The notes below the pieces were generated by a model. The model was not told the DNA's origin, searched no databases, and worked only from the letters and a program-made list of their open reading frames with translations. Shown here piece after piece: positions 51,682 through 60,838 of a stretch of 64,000 nt of DNA (position 1 is the stretch's first letter; each line of letters starts with the position of its first letter). The translations under genes and the position numbers were made by a program. The DNA is from AP-15 sp963747735. Its GTDB lineage: Bacteria; Pseudomonadota; Alphaproteobacteria; ATCC43930; CGMCC-115725. The stretch spans positions 248,001 through 312,000 of the forward strand of contig CAVVGE010000001.1 in NCBI GenBank assembly GCA_963747735.1, in the 5' to 3' direction.

Positions 51682-52710
51682 TTAAGTGATGAAATGCCCG
51701 TGAGCAAGCCATTCAAACGCGAGAATTTCGGCAATATAGAGGGCGATCATCAGGGCGCTACCCAGCAGAGTGGTCCGCCGCGCCGTTCGCGATCGCGGCC
51801 GCAGCCACCAGTCGAGCGCGCGGTTGGCGACCGGCATGAGCGGCCAGGTCAGCAGCCCGACGCTGAGCGCGTTGCCGATAAAGGTGCCGACGACCGCATC
51901 CAATCCCCGCGTCACCGGGGCGAAAAACCGCAGCTCCAGCACCACGATCGGAAACAGCACCAGCAGCACCACCATCGCCTGCTTCCAGCTCGGCGGCGTG
52001 GCGCGCGCTTCCTCGGCCGGAAACCAGCCGGCGAACGGCTCGGCCAGCCGGTGGCTCGACCAGGCCTCGACGAGCGCTTCGGATTGCGCGACGAGATCGC
52101 CCCGCTCACGCGACGCCAGCCAGGCATCGAGCTCTCCCGGCGTCGCAAAGCGGATCAGCGTCGTCCAGAATTCCTGCTGGCGCGACGGCGCCTGCAGGTA
52201 AGTCCCGCGATAGCCGGGAAAAGCCGCCTGCGCCTCCTGGATCTTTGCCGCCCAATCGAGATAGGCGGTCTTCACGCCGGGCCGAACCCGGGTCGTGATC
52301 ACCTCGGTAACGCTCCCTTGGGCATGCAGGTCGGGCGCCGCCGCTTCCTCGAGGCCGGCGGTTTGGTCGAGCAGCGTCAGCACCTCGCGATGCAGCTCGC
52401 GGCGCGGCTCCGAGGCGCGCCAGGCGGCGAGGCTCTGCGCGTCGCGGAACTGCACCACCATCCGCCACTCGTGTGCTTCGCCCAGCATCGGGGTGAACTC
52501 GATGCTGAGAAAACCCGGATGCGCCGCAACCGCCGCAGCGATCCGCGCCTGCCACGAAAAGAACGCGCTTGCGGGTTTCTCGCGAAGGCGCAGCGCGATG
52601 GCAATTGCGGCGATCGGAAGCGTCTGATCCAAGGCGGCCTCGGCATTGTGCCTATGCGGGCGGCGCGGCGGCCGATCCTGATCTTCCGATCCGGCGAGCG
52701 CGCGACCCAT
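51682..52710 (-). CDS. tandem antibiotic biosynthesis monooxygenase (ABM) domains with C-terminal membrane helices
   Basis: Protein of 342 residues. Two ferredoxin-like ABM domains are seen at about 30-125 and 130-225 (HPGFLSIEFTPM and FPGYRGTYLQAP mark equivalent strands). The C-terminal about 100 residues have two to three membrane helices (QAMVVLLVLFPIVVLELRFF, NALSVGLLTWPLMPV, SALMIALYIAEILAF). The architecture is known as an uncharacterised ABM-superfamily membrane protein. The first about 25 residues are polar and Arg-rich, so a later start is possible. It is divergent from uvrA. Confidence 0.87.
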   Translation of the reverse strand: MGRALAGSEDQDRPPRRPHRHNAEAALDQTLPIAAIAIALRLREKPASAFFSWQARIAAAVAAHPGFLSIEFTPMLGEAHEWRMVVQFRDAQSLAAWRASEPRRELHREVLTLLDQTAGLEEAAAPDLHAQGSVTEVITTRVRPGVKTAYLDWAAKIQEAQAAFPGYRGTYLQAPSRQQEFWTTLIRFATPGELDAWLASRERGDLVAQSEALVEAWSSHRLAEPFAGWFPAEEARATPPSWKQAMVVLLVLFPIVVLELRFFAPVTRGLDAVVGTFIGNALSVGLLTWPLMPVANRALDWWLRPRSRTARRTTLLGSALMIALYIAEILAFEWLAHGHFIT

Positions 52711-52881
52711 TTACGCGGCGGAGCGTAGAAATTTGGTTAATTGCAGCATTTCCCTCCGCCCGCCAGTGCGCTCGTGCTCGCGCGCTTTGCCAGACCCGCC
52801 GATTGACGGCGGCGCTGGCGACCGGTAAATTCATGTTATGTTCCGCATGGCAATGGCGCAGGGCGGGGGCTAAGTTGGGGC

Positions 52882-55736
52882 ATGCAGTCGATCCGCATCC
52901 GCGGCGCGCGGGAGCACAACCTTAAAAACGTCGATGTCGAGCTGCCGCGCGACAGCCTGGTGGTGATCACCGGACTGTCGGGGTCGGGCAAGTCCTCGCT
53001 CGCCTTCGACACCGTCTATGCCGAGGGCCAGCGCCGCTATGTCGAAAGCCTGTCGGCCTATGCGCGCCAGTTTCTCGAATTGATGCAAAAGCCCGAGGTC
53101 GAATCGATCGAGGGATTGTCGCCGGCGATTTCGATCGAGCAGAAGACGACCTCGCGCAACCCGCGCTCGACGGTCGGCACCGTGACCGAAATCTACGATT
53201 ACATGCGCCTCTTATGGGCGCGGGTCGGGGTCCCCTACTCGCCCGCGACCGGATTGCCGATCGTCAGCCAGACCGTCTCGCAGATGGTCGACCGGGTCAT
53301 GGCGATGCCGGAAGGGACCCGGCTCTATCTGCTGGCGCCGATCGCGCGCGGGCGCAAGGGCGAATATAGGAAGGAGCTGGCCGACCTCAAAAAGCGCGGG
53401 TTTCAGCGGATCAAGATCGACGGCAAGATGCTCGAGCTCGACGAGGCCCGGCCGCTCAGCAAAAACCTGAAGCACGATATTTCGGTCGTCGTCGACCGCA
53501 TCGTCATAGCGGGCGATCTCGGCAACCGGCTCGCCAATTCGTTCGAGACGGCGCTGGAATTGGCCGACGGCCTCGCCATCGCCGAAAACGCCAATTCGGG
53601 CGAGGAGACGATCTTTTCGGCAAAATTCGCCTGCCCGGTCTCGGGCTTTACGATCCCCGAGATCGAGCCGCGCCTGTTCTCGTTCAACAACCCGTTCGGC
53701 GCTTGCCCGGCCTGCGACGGGCTCGGCACCAAGCTCTATTTCGATGCCGGGCTCGTCGTCCACGACGAGGAAAGGAGCCTCGCCGAGGGGGCGGTCAGCC
53801 CGTGGTCGCATTCCTCCTCGCAATATTACACACAGACTTTGGAGAGCATCGCCCGGCATTTCAAACAAGGCATGACGACGCCGTGGCGCGAATTGCCGCA
53901 AACGATGCGCCAGGCGATTCTCGACGGCTCGGCCGGCGCGCCGATCCGGATGACCTATGACGACGGCCTGCGCAAATACGCGACCGAGCGGCCGTTCGAG
54001 GGTGTGCTGCCGAATATGGAGCGGCGGTTTCGCGAGACCGACAGCGCCTGGGTCAAGGAGGAATTGGGCCGCTACCAGAGTGCCAGGACTTGCGAAGTGT
54101 GCAACGGCGACCGGCTGAAGCCCGAGGCATTGGCGGTCAAGATCGCCGGCAAAAACATCAGCGAGGTCGCGCGGCTGTCGATTTCCGATGCCTTGAGCTG
54201 GTTTTCCGGCGTTGACGGCGAATTGACGCCGAGCCAGCGCGAGATCGCCCAGCGCATCTTGAAGGAGATCAACGAGAGGCTCGGCTTTTTGCAGAATGTC
54301 GGGCTCGAATACCTGACCTTGTCGCGCGCCTCGGGCACGCTTTCGGGCGGCGAGAGCCAGCGCATCCGATTGGCCTCGCAGATCGGCTCCGGGCTGACCG
54401 GCGTGCTCTATGTGCTGGACGAGCCCTCGATCGGGCTCCATCAGCGCGACAATGCCCGCCTCCTCGCGACCTTAAGCGGCTGCGCGACCTCGGCAACACG
54501 GTCATCGTCGTCGAGCACGACGAGGAGGCGATCCGCACCGCCGATTGGGTCGTCGATATGGGGCCGGGGGCCGGCATCCATGGCGGCCATGTCGTCGCCG
54601 AGGGCACGCCCGACGCGATCATGGCCAACCCCGCCAGCATCACCGGACAGTATTTGACCGGAGCGCGGCAGATCCCGGTGCCGACGGTGCGCCGCACCGG
54701 CCATCCCGGCCAGATCTTGAGCGTCGTCGGTGCCACCGGCAACAATCTCAAAGGAATCACGGCCGAGATCCCGCTCGGCACCTTTTGCGTCGTTTCCGGC
54801 GTCTCGGGCGGCGGCAAATCGACGCTGGTCATCGAGACGCTCTACAAGGCGCTCGCCAAGCGGCTCAACAATGCGCGCGAGCAGCCGGCCCCGCACGACC
54901 GTCTCGAAGGGGTCGAGCATCTCGACAAGATCGTCGATATCGACCAGTCGCCGATCGGCCGCACGCCGCGCTCGAACCCGGCGACCTACACCGGCTGCTT
55001 TACGCCGATCCGCGACTGGTTCGCCGGGCTGCCCGAGGCCAAGTCGCGCGGCTACGCCCCCGGCCGCTTTTCGTTCAACGTCAAGGGCGGGCGCTGCGAA
55101 GCCTGTCAGGGCGACGGTGTGATCAAGATCGAGATGCATTTTCTGCCCGACGTTTATGTCCAATGCGACGTGTGCCAAGGCCGGCGCTACAACCGCGAAA
55201 CCCTGGAGGTGCTGTTCCGCGGCAAATCGATCGCCGACGTGCTCGACATGACCGTGGATGAGGGTGTGGAATTTTTCCGCGCGGTGCCGGCGATCCGCGA
55301 CAAGCTCACAACGTTGCAGCAGGTCGGGCTCGGCTACATCCATATCGGCCAGCCGGCGACGACCTTGTCGGGCGGCGAGGCGCAGCGCGTCAAATTGTCA
55401 AAGGAACTCTCGCGCCGGGCCACCGGCCGCACGCTCTATATCCTCGACGAGCCGACCACCGGGCTCCATTTCGACGATGTGAGAAAGCTCCTCGAAGTGC
55501 TGCACGCGCTGGTCGAGACCGGCAACACGGTCCTCGTGATCGAGCACAATCTCGAAGTCGTCAAGACTGCCGACTGGGTCATCGATCTCGGCCCCGAAGG
55601 CGGCGACGCCGGCGGCCACATCGTCGCGTCAGGCACCCCCGAAGAAATCGCTGCCGGCGCCCAAAGCTACACCGGCCAGTATCTTCGCCCCTACCTCGCC
55701 CGCCGCGCCCCGGCCCGTCGCCGCAAAGCGGGATAA
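52882..55736 (+). CDS. uvrA: excinuclease ABC subunit UvrA, frameshifted as sequenced
   Basis: DNA damage-recognition ATPase of nucleotide excision repair; with one base restored it would be 951 residues, the normal length. The first frame covers Walker A GLSGSGKSSLAFDT, the UvrB-binding region, the first signature LSGGESQRIRLASQIGSG and Walker B YVLDEPSIGL. It breaks after RDNARLLATL. The second frame resumes with KRLRDLGNTVIVVEHDEEAI, then Walker A GVSGGGKSTLVIETL, the zinc module CEACQGDG...CDVCQG, LSGGEAQRVKLSKEL and LDEPTTGLHFDD. One base is missing in CTTAAGCGG near 54473. Loss in such a gene is unlikely to be tolerated, so an assembly indel is favoured. Confidence 0.93.
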
Positions 55737-55763
55737 GCTCGGCCACGAGGCGCAGAGCCCAGT

Positions 55764-56417
55764 ATGCGATTTCAGCTTGAACCATATCATCGCGATACGA
55801 CGGACGCTGAGCTGATCGAGGATTTGCGTCGGGTCGCAGCTGAGATCGGTGCACCGGCTGTTACGATAGACCGCTACAATGACCACGGTCGGTTTCATGC
55901 TACTACGCTTACGCGGCGCTTCGGGAATTGGTTTAACGCTTTAGAGCGCGCGGGATTAAAAAAGACTCGCAACCTAAATATTCCGAACGAAGCTCTATTT
56001 GAAAACCTGGTTGAGGTCTGGACGCGGCTTGGTCGCCAACCGAAATATGACGACTTGGCAAGGGACGTCTCAGCCTACTCGTCCGGCACATACGAGAAAA
56101 GGTTCAGTGGCTGGAGACGAGTGCTCGAGGCCTTCGTGGATTGGGCAAATGAGGGAATTGCGCCGGAGACCGAGATTGCGTCCCAGAGAGCTGGCCGGCG
56201 AACTCCACGGGCTGCCAACTGGCGACAACGAGCGCTCGTGCTGATACGCGACGGCGCGAAATGCCGGTTCTGTGGCGCAAGTCCCCAATCGGGGGCGAGA
56301 TTGCACGTGGACCACGTCGTTCCGTGGAGCCTCGGCGGCGAAACGGTGATCGAGAATCTTCAGGTTCTCTGCGAACAATGCAATGTCGGCAAGTCCAACC
56401 TGAGCCCTCTCAAATGA
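55764..56417 (+). CDS. HNH endonuclease with homing-endonuclease-associated repeats
   Basis: Nuclease of 217 residues. Two N-terminal repeats of the homing-endonuclease-associated type span about 10-65 and 75-125. The first ends TLTRRFGNWFNALERAGL and the second YEKRFSGWRRVLEAFVDW. The C-terminal HNH domain has CRFC and CEQC zinc-ribbon pairs around the active site LHVDHVVPWSLGG and ENLQ. Its DNA is visibly more AT-rich than uvrA (for instance TTAAAAAAGACTCGC), a sign of transfer. It starts 28 bases after uvrA, and the MNT remnant overlaps its stop. It may be a defence or mobile-element nuclease. Confidence 0.88.
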   Translation: MRFQLEPYHRDTTDAELIEDLRRVAAEIGAPAVTIDRYNDHGRFHATTLTRRFGNWFNALERAGLKKTRNLNIPNEALFENLVEVWTRLGRQPKYDDLARDVSAYSSGTYEKRFSGWRRVLEAFVDWANEGIAPETEIASQRAGRRTPRAANWRQRALVLIRDGAKCRFCGASPQSGARLHVDHVVPWSLGGETVIENLQVLCEQCNVGKSNLSPLK

Positions 56418-56568
56418 CCCCTGTGCGGCAACAGGCGATCGAGGAATTGCGGCAGAGGCGCTGGCGGCACTCAGCGAGCACGATGCCGCGGTTTGGCTTT
56501 TCGGCCCTTGCGCGCGTGGCGAGCCGCACCAGCACAGCGACATCGATATCGGGATCTTGTCCCGATGA
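56414..56568 (+). pseudogene. MNT-type nucleotidyltransferase remnant
   Basis: Start MTPVRQQAIEE overlaps the HNH stop (ATGA). One frame over, the sequence gives IAAEALAALSEHDAAVWLFG, PCARGEPHQHSDIDIGILSR and a stop. This is the N-terminal half of a minimal nucleotidyltransferase (family GS..RG...SDID). The frame is broken, the usual FGS motif is FGP, and the C-terminal half is missing, so it is not functional. Intact MNT proteins are the antitoxins of HEPN toxins. No HEPN partner is present. Confidence 0.65.
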
Positions 56569-56620
56569 GCCGAACCAATACGACGAACCGCAAGCTGGCT
56601 TGCAGAGCCGGGCGTAGTGA

Positions 56621-56643
56621 ACTAAGTTTGGCGGACTAAGTTT
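56621..56643 (+). promoter_or_regulatory. direct repeat upstream of the Phd antitoxin gene, candidate operator
   Basis: ACTAAGTTT occurs twice with a 14-base period, ending 9 bases before the antitoxin start. The stretch is AT-rich compared with its surroundings. Toxin-antitoxin operons of the Phd type usually repress themselves at such repeats, so this is a plausible operator. Confidence 0.35.
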
Positions 56644-56652
56644 GTAAGCCCC

Positions 56653-56898
56653 ATGCGCACCGTCAACATCCACGAAGCCAAAACCCATCTCTCACGGCTG
56701 GTCGATCGTGCCGCCAAGGGCGAGCCCTTCGTGATCGCAAAGGCCGGCAAGCCGATGGTCAGGGTCGTCGCGTTTGACGCGCCGCGGGAAGACGAGGCTC
56801 GGCGCATCGGTTTTATGGAAGGCTCGATCGAGGTGCCGGAAGACTTCGACCGGATGGGCGGCGAGGAGATCGAAAAGCTCTTCGGCGGCAATGGATGA
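56653..56898 (+). CDS. Phd/YefM-type antitoxin
   Basis: Antitoxin of 81 residues. The Phd fold reads MRTVNIHEAKTHLSRLVDRA, then GEPFVIAKAGKPMVRVV, which is the DNA-binding dimer domain. The C-terminal acidic tail (EVPEDFDRMGGEEIEKLFGG) fits toxin neutralisation and is typical for partners of PIN toxins. The toxin gene overlaps by 4 bases. A direct repeat lies just upstream. Codon use is normal for the window, unlike the HNH gene before it. Confidence 0.93.
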   Translation: MRTVNIHEAKTHLSRLVDRAAKGEPFVIAKAGKPMVRVVAFDAPREDEARRIGFMEGSIEVPEDFDRMGGEEIEKLFGGNG

Positions 56899-57278
56899 GG
56901 CTGCTGATCGACACGCACCTGCTGCTGTGGGCCGCCGGCCAGCCGCAGCGTTTGTCGCCGCAAGCGCGCGCCTTGATCGGCGACCCGGACAACGAATTGC
57001 TGTTCAGCGCCGCGAGCCTGTGGGAAGTCGCAATCAAGGCGGGGCTCGGGAGAGCCGATTTTCGCGTAGACGCAAACCGGCTCCGGCGTGGGCTCCTCAT
57101 TAATAGCTATCGCGAATTAGCGGTAACAGGTGAGCACGCGCTCGCCGTAGCCGGTCTGCCGACGATCCACAAAGATCCGTTCGACCGGATGTTGGTGGCC
57201 CAGAGTCTGGTCGAGGACATAACTTTGTTGACCGCCGATCCGCTCGTTGCGCGATACCCCAGGGTACAGCGGGTATGA
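56895..57278 (+). CDS. PIN-domain toxin, VapC-like
   Basis: Ribonuclease toxin of 127 residues. It begins MRLLIDTHLLLWAAGQPQRL with the first Asp. Glu in SAASLWEVAIKAGLG and Asp in IHKDPFDRMLVAQ and LTADPL complete the acidic cluster. The HKDPFDR motif is characteristic of the VapC subgroup paired with Phd antitoxins. It overlaps the antitoxin gene by 4 bases (ATGA). The ModA-like gene follows 44 bases later. Confidence 0.93.
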   Translation: MRLLIDTHLLLWAAGQPQRLSPQARALIGDPDNELLFSAASLWEVAIKAGLGRADFRVDANRLRRGLLINSYRELAVTGEHALAVAGLPTIHKDPFDRMLVAQSLVEDITLLTADPLVARYPRVQRV

Positions 57279-57322
57279 AACCGGCGAGAGCGATCGAACA
57301 CCTTCTTACATGGTAGGACAAC

Positions 57323-58114
57323 ATGCAGAAACGCGCGTTTCGACTGCTCGTCATAAGCTTCGCGCTTCTCGCCGGCCTCTCCGCCGGGGCGGCCGGCGCT
57401 GCTGAAATCAAGGTGCTGAGCGCGGGTGCGATGCGCGCGGTGCTGCAGGAGCTCGGGCCGGCTTTCGAGAAAGCGTCGGGCAACAAGCTGGCGATCGAAT
57501 ACGCCACCGCCGCAAAGGTCGAGGCCAAGGTCGCCGCTGACGCGGAGATCGATGTCGCGATCTTGACCAAGCCGCGCGCCGACAAGCTGGTGCGCGCCGG
57601 GGAGCTGATCGGCGGCGTCATGACGACGCTCGCGCACGTGCCGATCGGGCTCGCCGTCAAGAAGGGCGCGCCGCACCCCGATATCAGCTCGCTCGACGCG
57701 GTCAAGCGCGCGCTGCTCGATGCCAAATCGATCGCCTATGTCGATCCCGCGAGCGGCGGCACCAGCGGCATCTTTCTGGCAAAGGCCCTGGAAAAGCTCG
57801 GTCTTGCCGCCGAGCTGAAACCAAAGCTTCGCCTCGTTTCGGCGACGGCCGGCCAAGGCTCGCCGCGCGTCGGCGAGGTGGTCGCGCGGGGTGAGGCCGA
57901 GATCGGGCTGCAGCCGATCAGCGAGCTGATGGAGGTTGAAGGGATCGACGTGGTCGGCCCGCTGCCGGCCGAGCTGCAAAGCCCGGATCTGGTGTATGTG
58001 GCGGCTGAGACGGCCGCCTCCGCGCAGCCGCTGCCGGCCAAAGCGCTGATCGATTTCCTGGCGGCGCCGGCCGCGGCACCGGTCTACAAGGCAAAGGGAA
58101 TGCAACCGCGTTGA
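57323..58114 (+). CDS. ModA-like ABC transporter substrate-binding protein
   Basis: Periplasmic binding protein of 263 residues. The signal peptide spans about 1-26 (RLLVISFALLAGLSAGAAGA) and the mature protein begins AEIKVLSAGAMRAVLQELGP. This is the molybdate-binding ModA-type fold (SAGAM, AILTKPRADKL, DPASGGTSG). No permease or ATPase gene is nearby, so the ligand may not be molybdate and the protein may be an orphan. CreA is encoded 9 bases downstream. Confidence 0.9.
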   Translation: MQKRAFRLLVISFALLAGLSAGAAGAAEIKVLSAGAMRAVLQELGPAFEKASGNKLAIEYATAAKVEAKVAADAEIDVAILTKPRADKLVRAGELIGGVMTTLAHVPIGLAVKKGAPHPDISSLDAVKRALLDAKSIAYVDPASGGTSGIFLAKALEKLGLAAELKPKLRLVSATAGQGSPRVGEVVARGEAEIGLQPISELMEVEGIDVVGPLPAELQSPDLVYVAAETAASAQPLPAKALIDFLAAPAAAPVYKAKGMQPR

Positions 58115-58123
58115 TCGCTCGAG

Positions 58124-58648
58124 ATGACAGGTAATTCGGCCTTCCCCGCAAAAATGTTCGGCTGTTGCAACAGAGCGAGCCGGCAGCTTGTCGCGGCAAT
58201 CGTCGTCGGGGTGCTCACCTTTTTCTCGGCGAGGGCGGCATCGGCGGACGATTTGGCGTGCGTCAGCACGACCTTCCGGCTGGTCGGCGCCAACGACAAG
58301 GTATGCGTCAGCGCCTTCGACGACCCGAAGGTGCCGGGGATCGCTTGCGTCATCTCCCAGGCGCGCACCGGCGGCGTCAAGGGCAGCCTGGGATTGGCCG
58401 AAGACCCCTCGCGCTTTTCGCTCGATTGTCGGCAGACCGGCCCGATATCCGTCGATCCGGCAAAATTGCCGGAAAAGGAGCAAGTGTATTCCGCGCGTAC
58501 CTCAATCTTCTTCAAGCGTACCCACGTCTATCGCATCGTCGATCGGAAACGAAGCACGCTCGTCTACCTCGCGATCAGCGACAAGATCGTCAACGGCTCA
58601 CCTTACAACGCAGTATCGAGCGTGCCGATTATGCCTTGGGGCCATTGA
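58124..58648 (+). CDS. creA: CreA family periplasmic protein
   Basis: Exported protein of 174 residues. The leader has the hydrophobic core LVAAIVVGVLTFFSA with cleavage near ASADD. The CreA domain follows: VSTTFRLVGANDKVCVSAFD, DPKVPGIACVISQARTGG and FKRTHVYRIVDRKRSTLVYL, with the Cys pairs and RxTxxxLVYL-like end of the family. Its function is not known. It is 9 bases after the ModA-like gene, so they share a transcript. The N-terminus before the leader is longer than usual, so a start at the Met of MFGCCN is possible. Confidence 0.9.
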   Translation: MTGNSAFPAKMFGCCNRASRQLVAAIVVGVLTFFSARAASADDLACVSTTFRLVGANDKVCVSAFDDPKVPGIACVISQARTGGVKGSLGLAEDPSRFSLDCRQTGPISVDPAKLPEKEQVYSARTSIFFKRTHVYRIVDRKRSTLVYLAISDKIVNGSPYNAVSSVPIMPWGH

Positions 58649-58798
58649 TGCAATCGCGCATGACCAAATCAAATGGCGAGACTAGAGTAGCGCAGCGGCG
58701 CCTCAGCCATGCCGCGCTGCTCCGCCGCCGGCTCGGCGCGCCGCGCGCAACGGCGGCCGGGACCGATCGATCGGCCGCGGCGCGCTTCAGCTGCTAAT

Positions 58799-59344
58799 CT
58801 AGGCTTCGGCTGCGGCGGCGATCTTCTCGGCGATGCCGGCGCGCCATTCCTCCATCGGCTTGAAGCCGGGGAGGGTGCGGGCGTGCGCTTCGGTGCTGCG
58901 GACAATTTCCGCCTCGGGCTTGTCGAGGTCGATCGCGAAGCCGCAGGGCTGCTGCACATACCAGGGCGTGTCGCAAAACATCTCGATCCGGTTGCCCTCG
59001 GGGTCCTGGAAATAGATCGACCAGGCATTGCCGTGGCTGACCGGGCGAAGCTCGGTGCAGCCGGCCTCGCGCACCTTGCGGAAAGCGCGCTGGACATTGG
59101 CCAGGGTCCCGACATTGAACGACACCTGCTGCACCATCGGCACCTCGACCGCGGTCTCGCGGCCGCGCACCAGCACGACCTGGTGATGGTCGCTCGGGTT
59201 GCGCGACAAAAAGGTGATGCGCCCATCCGGGGCGGCGTCGCTGACCACAAAGCCGAGCGTCTTGGTGTAGAAATCGACCATCTTCGGCACGTCACTGACA
59301 TAGAGCCCGACATGGCTCAAGCGGGGGCCTGTCTCCTGCGGCAT
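58799..59344 (-). CDS. VOC family (catechol 2,3-dioxygenase-like) protein
   Basis: Protein of 181 residues with two beta-alpha-beta modules. Metal ligands are plausible at His in RLSHVGLYVSDV, His in DHHQVVLVRG and Glu in GNRIEMFCDTPW. It starts MPQETGPRLSHVGLYVSDVP. The C-terminal about 50 residues (EEWRAGIAEKIAAAAEA at the end) are an extension with helical character. The kelch gene lies upstream on the same strand at a distance of 75 bases. It is probably an aromatic-ring or related dioxygenase; the substrate is unknown. Confidence 0.9.
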   Translation of the reverse strand: MPQETGPRLSHVGLYVSDVPKMVDFYTKTLGFVVSDAAPDGRITFLSRNPSDHHQVVLVRGRETAVEVPMVQQVSFNVGTLANVQRAFRKVREAGCTELRPVSHGNAWSIYFQDPEGNRIEMFCDTPWYVQQPCGFAIDLDKPEAEIVRSTEAHARTLPGFKPMEEWRAGIAEKIAAAAEA

Positions 59345-59419
59345 TGCGATGACTCCTTGGCACTACCGGTTATTTCCGTCTAAACGTAAGTGCGCCTCCG
59401 GGCGAAGTCCACCGCCCGG

Positions 59420-60478
59420 TCATTTGCCGAGGTCGATGACCTCGTGCGAGGCGGTGGTGACCTCGACACCGGGCATCCCGTCCGACTGAAAGCCGCCGCC
59501 GATCACATGCAGCTTGTTGCCGACAAAGGCGGCGGCAAAGCCGTGACGCGCCACCTGCATATGCGGCAAATCGGACCATTGGCCGGTCGCCGGATCGAAC
59601 ACCTCGACCGCCCAAAAGGTCATCTTGCGGGCGAAATCCTGGAACTCGCCGCCAGCGACATAAAGCTTTCCGCCATGCTCGCCGCCGGTCACGTCGCCGC
59701 GAGTGACCGGGGCGCGCGAGGCATAGGCCCAATGGTCGGTCGCCGGATCATAGGCTTCGACCAGATCGATCACATCCGATTTGGTGACGAAACAGGTGCC
59801 GATGCGACCGTCGACCGCATAGATCTTGCCGTTGACCGCACCGGCAAAGAAATGGTTGCGCGCGGTCGGCATCGGCGCGCGCTCCTGCCATTTGTCGGTC
59901 GCCGGGTCATAGGCCTCGACGGTGCCGACGACGAGCTGGTCGGTCGAGCCGAGCAGAATGGGAGCACCCGGATCGCCGGGCTTGCTCGATCGCGCGCCGC
60001 CGATCACATAGATCTTGCCGCCGACCTCGACCGCCTCGCCGGCGCCGCGCGGGGTCGGCATCGGCGCCAGCTGCCGCCAGCTGTCGTTGGCGGGGTCATA
60101 GACCCAGGCGTCTTTGATCGGCTGCCAGGCGGCCACGTTTTGCGGCCGGACAAAGCCGCCGAACACATAGATCTTGTTCTGCCAGGTGGCGATCATAATG
60201 TGGTGCGCCGGCACCGGCATCGGCTTGCGCGTCGTCCACGCATCGACGGCCGGGTCGTACGCCCAATTGTCGCCGGCCGGCGCGTGCACACCCGGCCGGT
60301 TGTCGAGACCGGAGATGACGTAAATCTTGCCGCCGACCGTGGCGGCGACGATCTCGCCGATCGCCTGCGGCAACGGTGCCGCCATCTTCCATTGCGGCAG
60401 CGATTGCGCCACCGCCGGCGCCGCCATTGCCGAGAGCCACAACGCCAACCCGGCGACCAGCATTTCCACCCGCTTCAT
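59420..60478 (-). CDS. exported kelch-repeat protein
   Basis: Secreted or periplasmic beta-propeller of 352 residues. The signal peptide is MKRVEMLVAGLALWLSAMAA with cleavage near AVAQS. Six kelch blades follow, each with a GG doublet and a distant Tyr/Trp (examples are GGKIYVISGLD, QNKIYVFGGFV, GGKIYVIGGAR, NGKIYAVDGR, GGKLYVAGGE and GNKLHVIGGG, with YDPATDKW segments between). The start is the Met with an adjacent leader; the open frame continues upstream without one. It is divergent from the GST gene. The 360-base gap between them has no gene I can support. Confidence 0.93.
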   Translation of the reverse strand: MKRVEMLVAGLALWLSAMAAPAVAQSLPQWKMAAPLPQAIGEIVAATVGGKIYVISGLDNRPGVHAPAGDNWAYDPAVDAWTTRKPMPVPAHHIMIATWQNKIYVFGGFVRPQNVAAWQPIKDAWVYDPANDSWRQLAPMPTPRGAGEAVEVGGKIYVIGGARSSKPGDPGAPILLGSTDQLVVGTVEAYDPATDKWQERAPMPTARNHFFAGAVNGKIYAVDGRIGTCFVTKSDVIDLVEAYDPATDHWAYASRAPVTRGDVTGGEHGGKLYVAGGEFQDFARKMTFWAVEVFDPATGQWSDLPHMQVARHGFAAAFVGNKLHVIGGGFQSDGMPGVEVTTASHEVIDLGK

Positions 60479-60838
60479 CCTCTGCCCCCGCTTCTGCCAC
60501 GCTCGCTCCGGCCGTTGACGCCAGCGGCGCGCCGATGCCGCGGCTTTGGCCCTCCCCTGCCGTCTGCGCCCCGCGGGCCGGCGAGCTGCGGTCTTTGCCG
60601 CGGCAAAGCTCGTGCGGTGGGAAGCGTCGGACAGGCTCGACCCCTCGGTGTCCGGATTGAGATACATTGATCGCGGCGCCGCGCCAACCACCCGACGGGA
60701 AAGATTCGACGACCTCTCCGACCCTCAATTCGTCGCATGCGAGCGACACCGCGATGGAGCTTGCGACGCGTCGGCTTATATTGGTCGCGAGCGCAATTAT
60801 TTGGCCCAGGGGCAGTCCGGGCGGAGGAGCAGAAGCCG

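Noticed and set aside
57323..58114. Complete molybdate transporter
   Set aside because: Only the binding protein is present; there is no modB or modC in the window.
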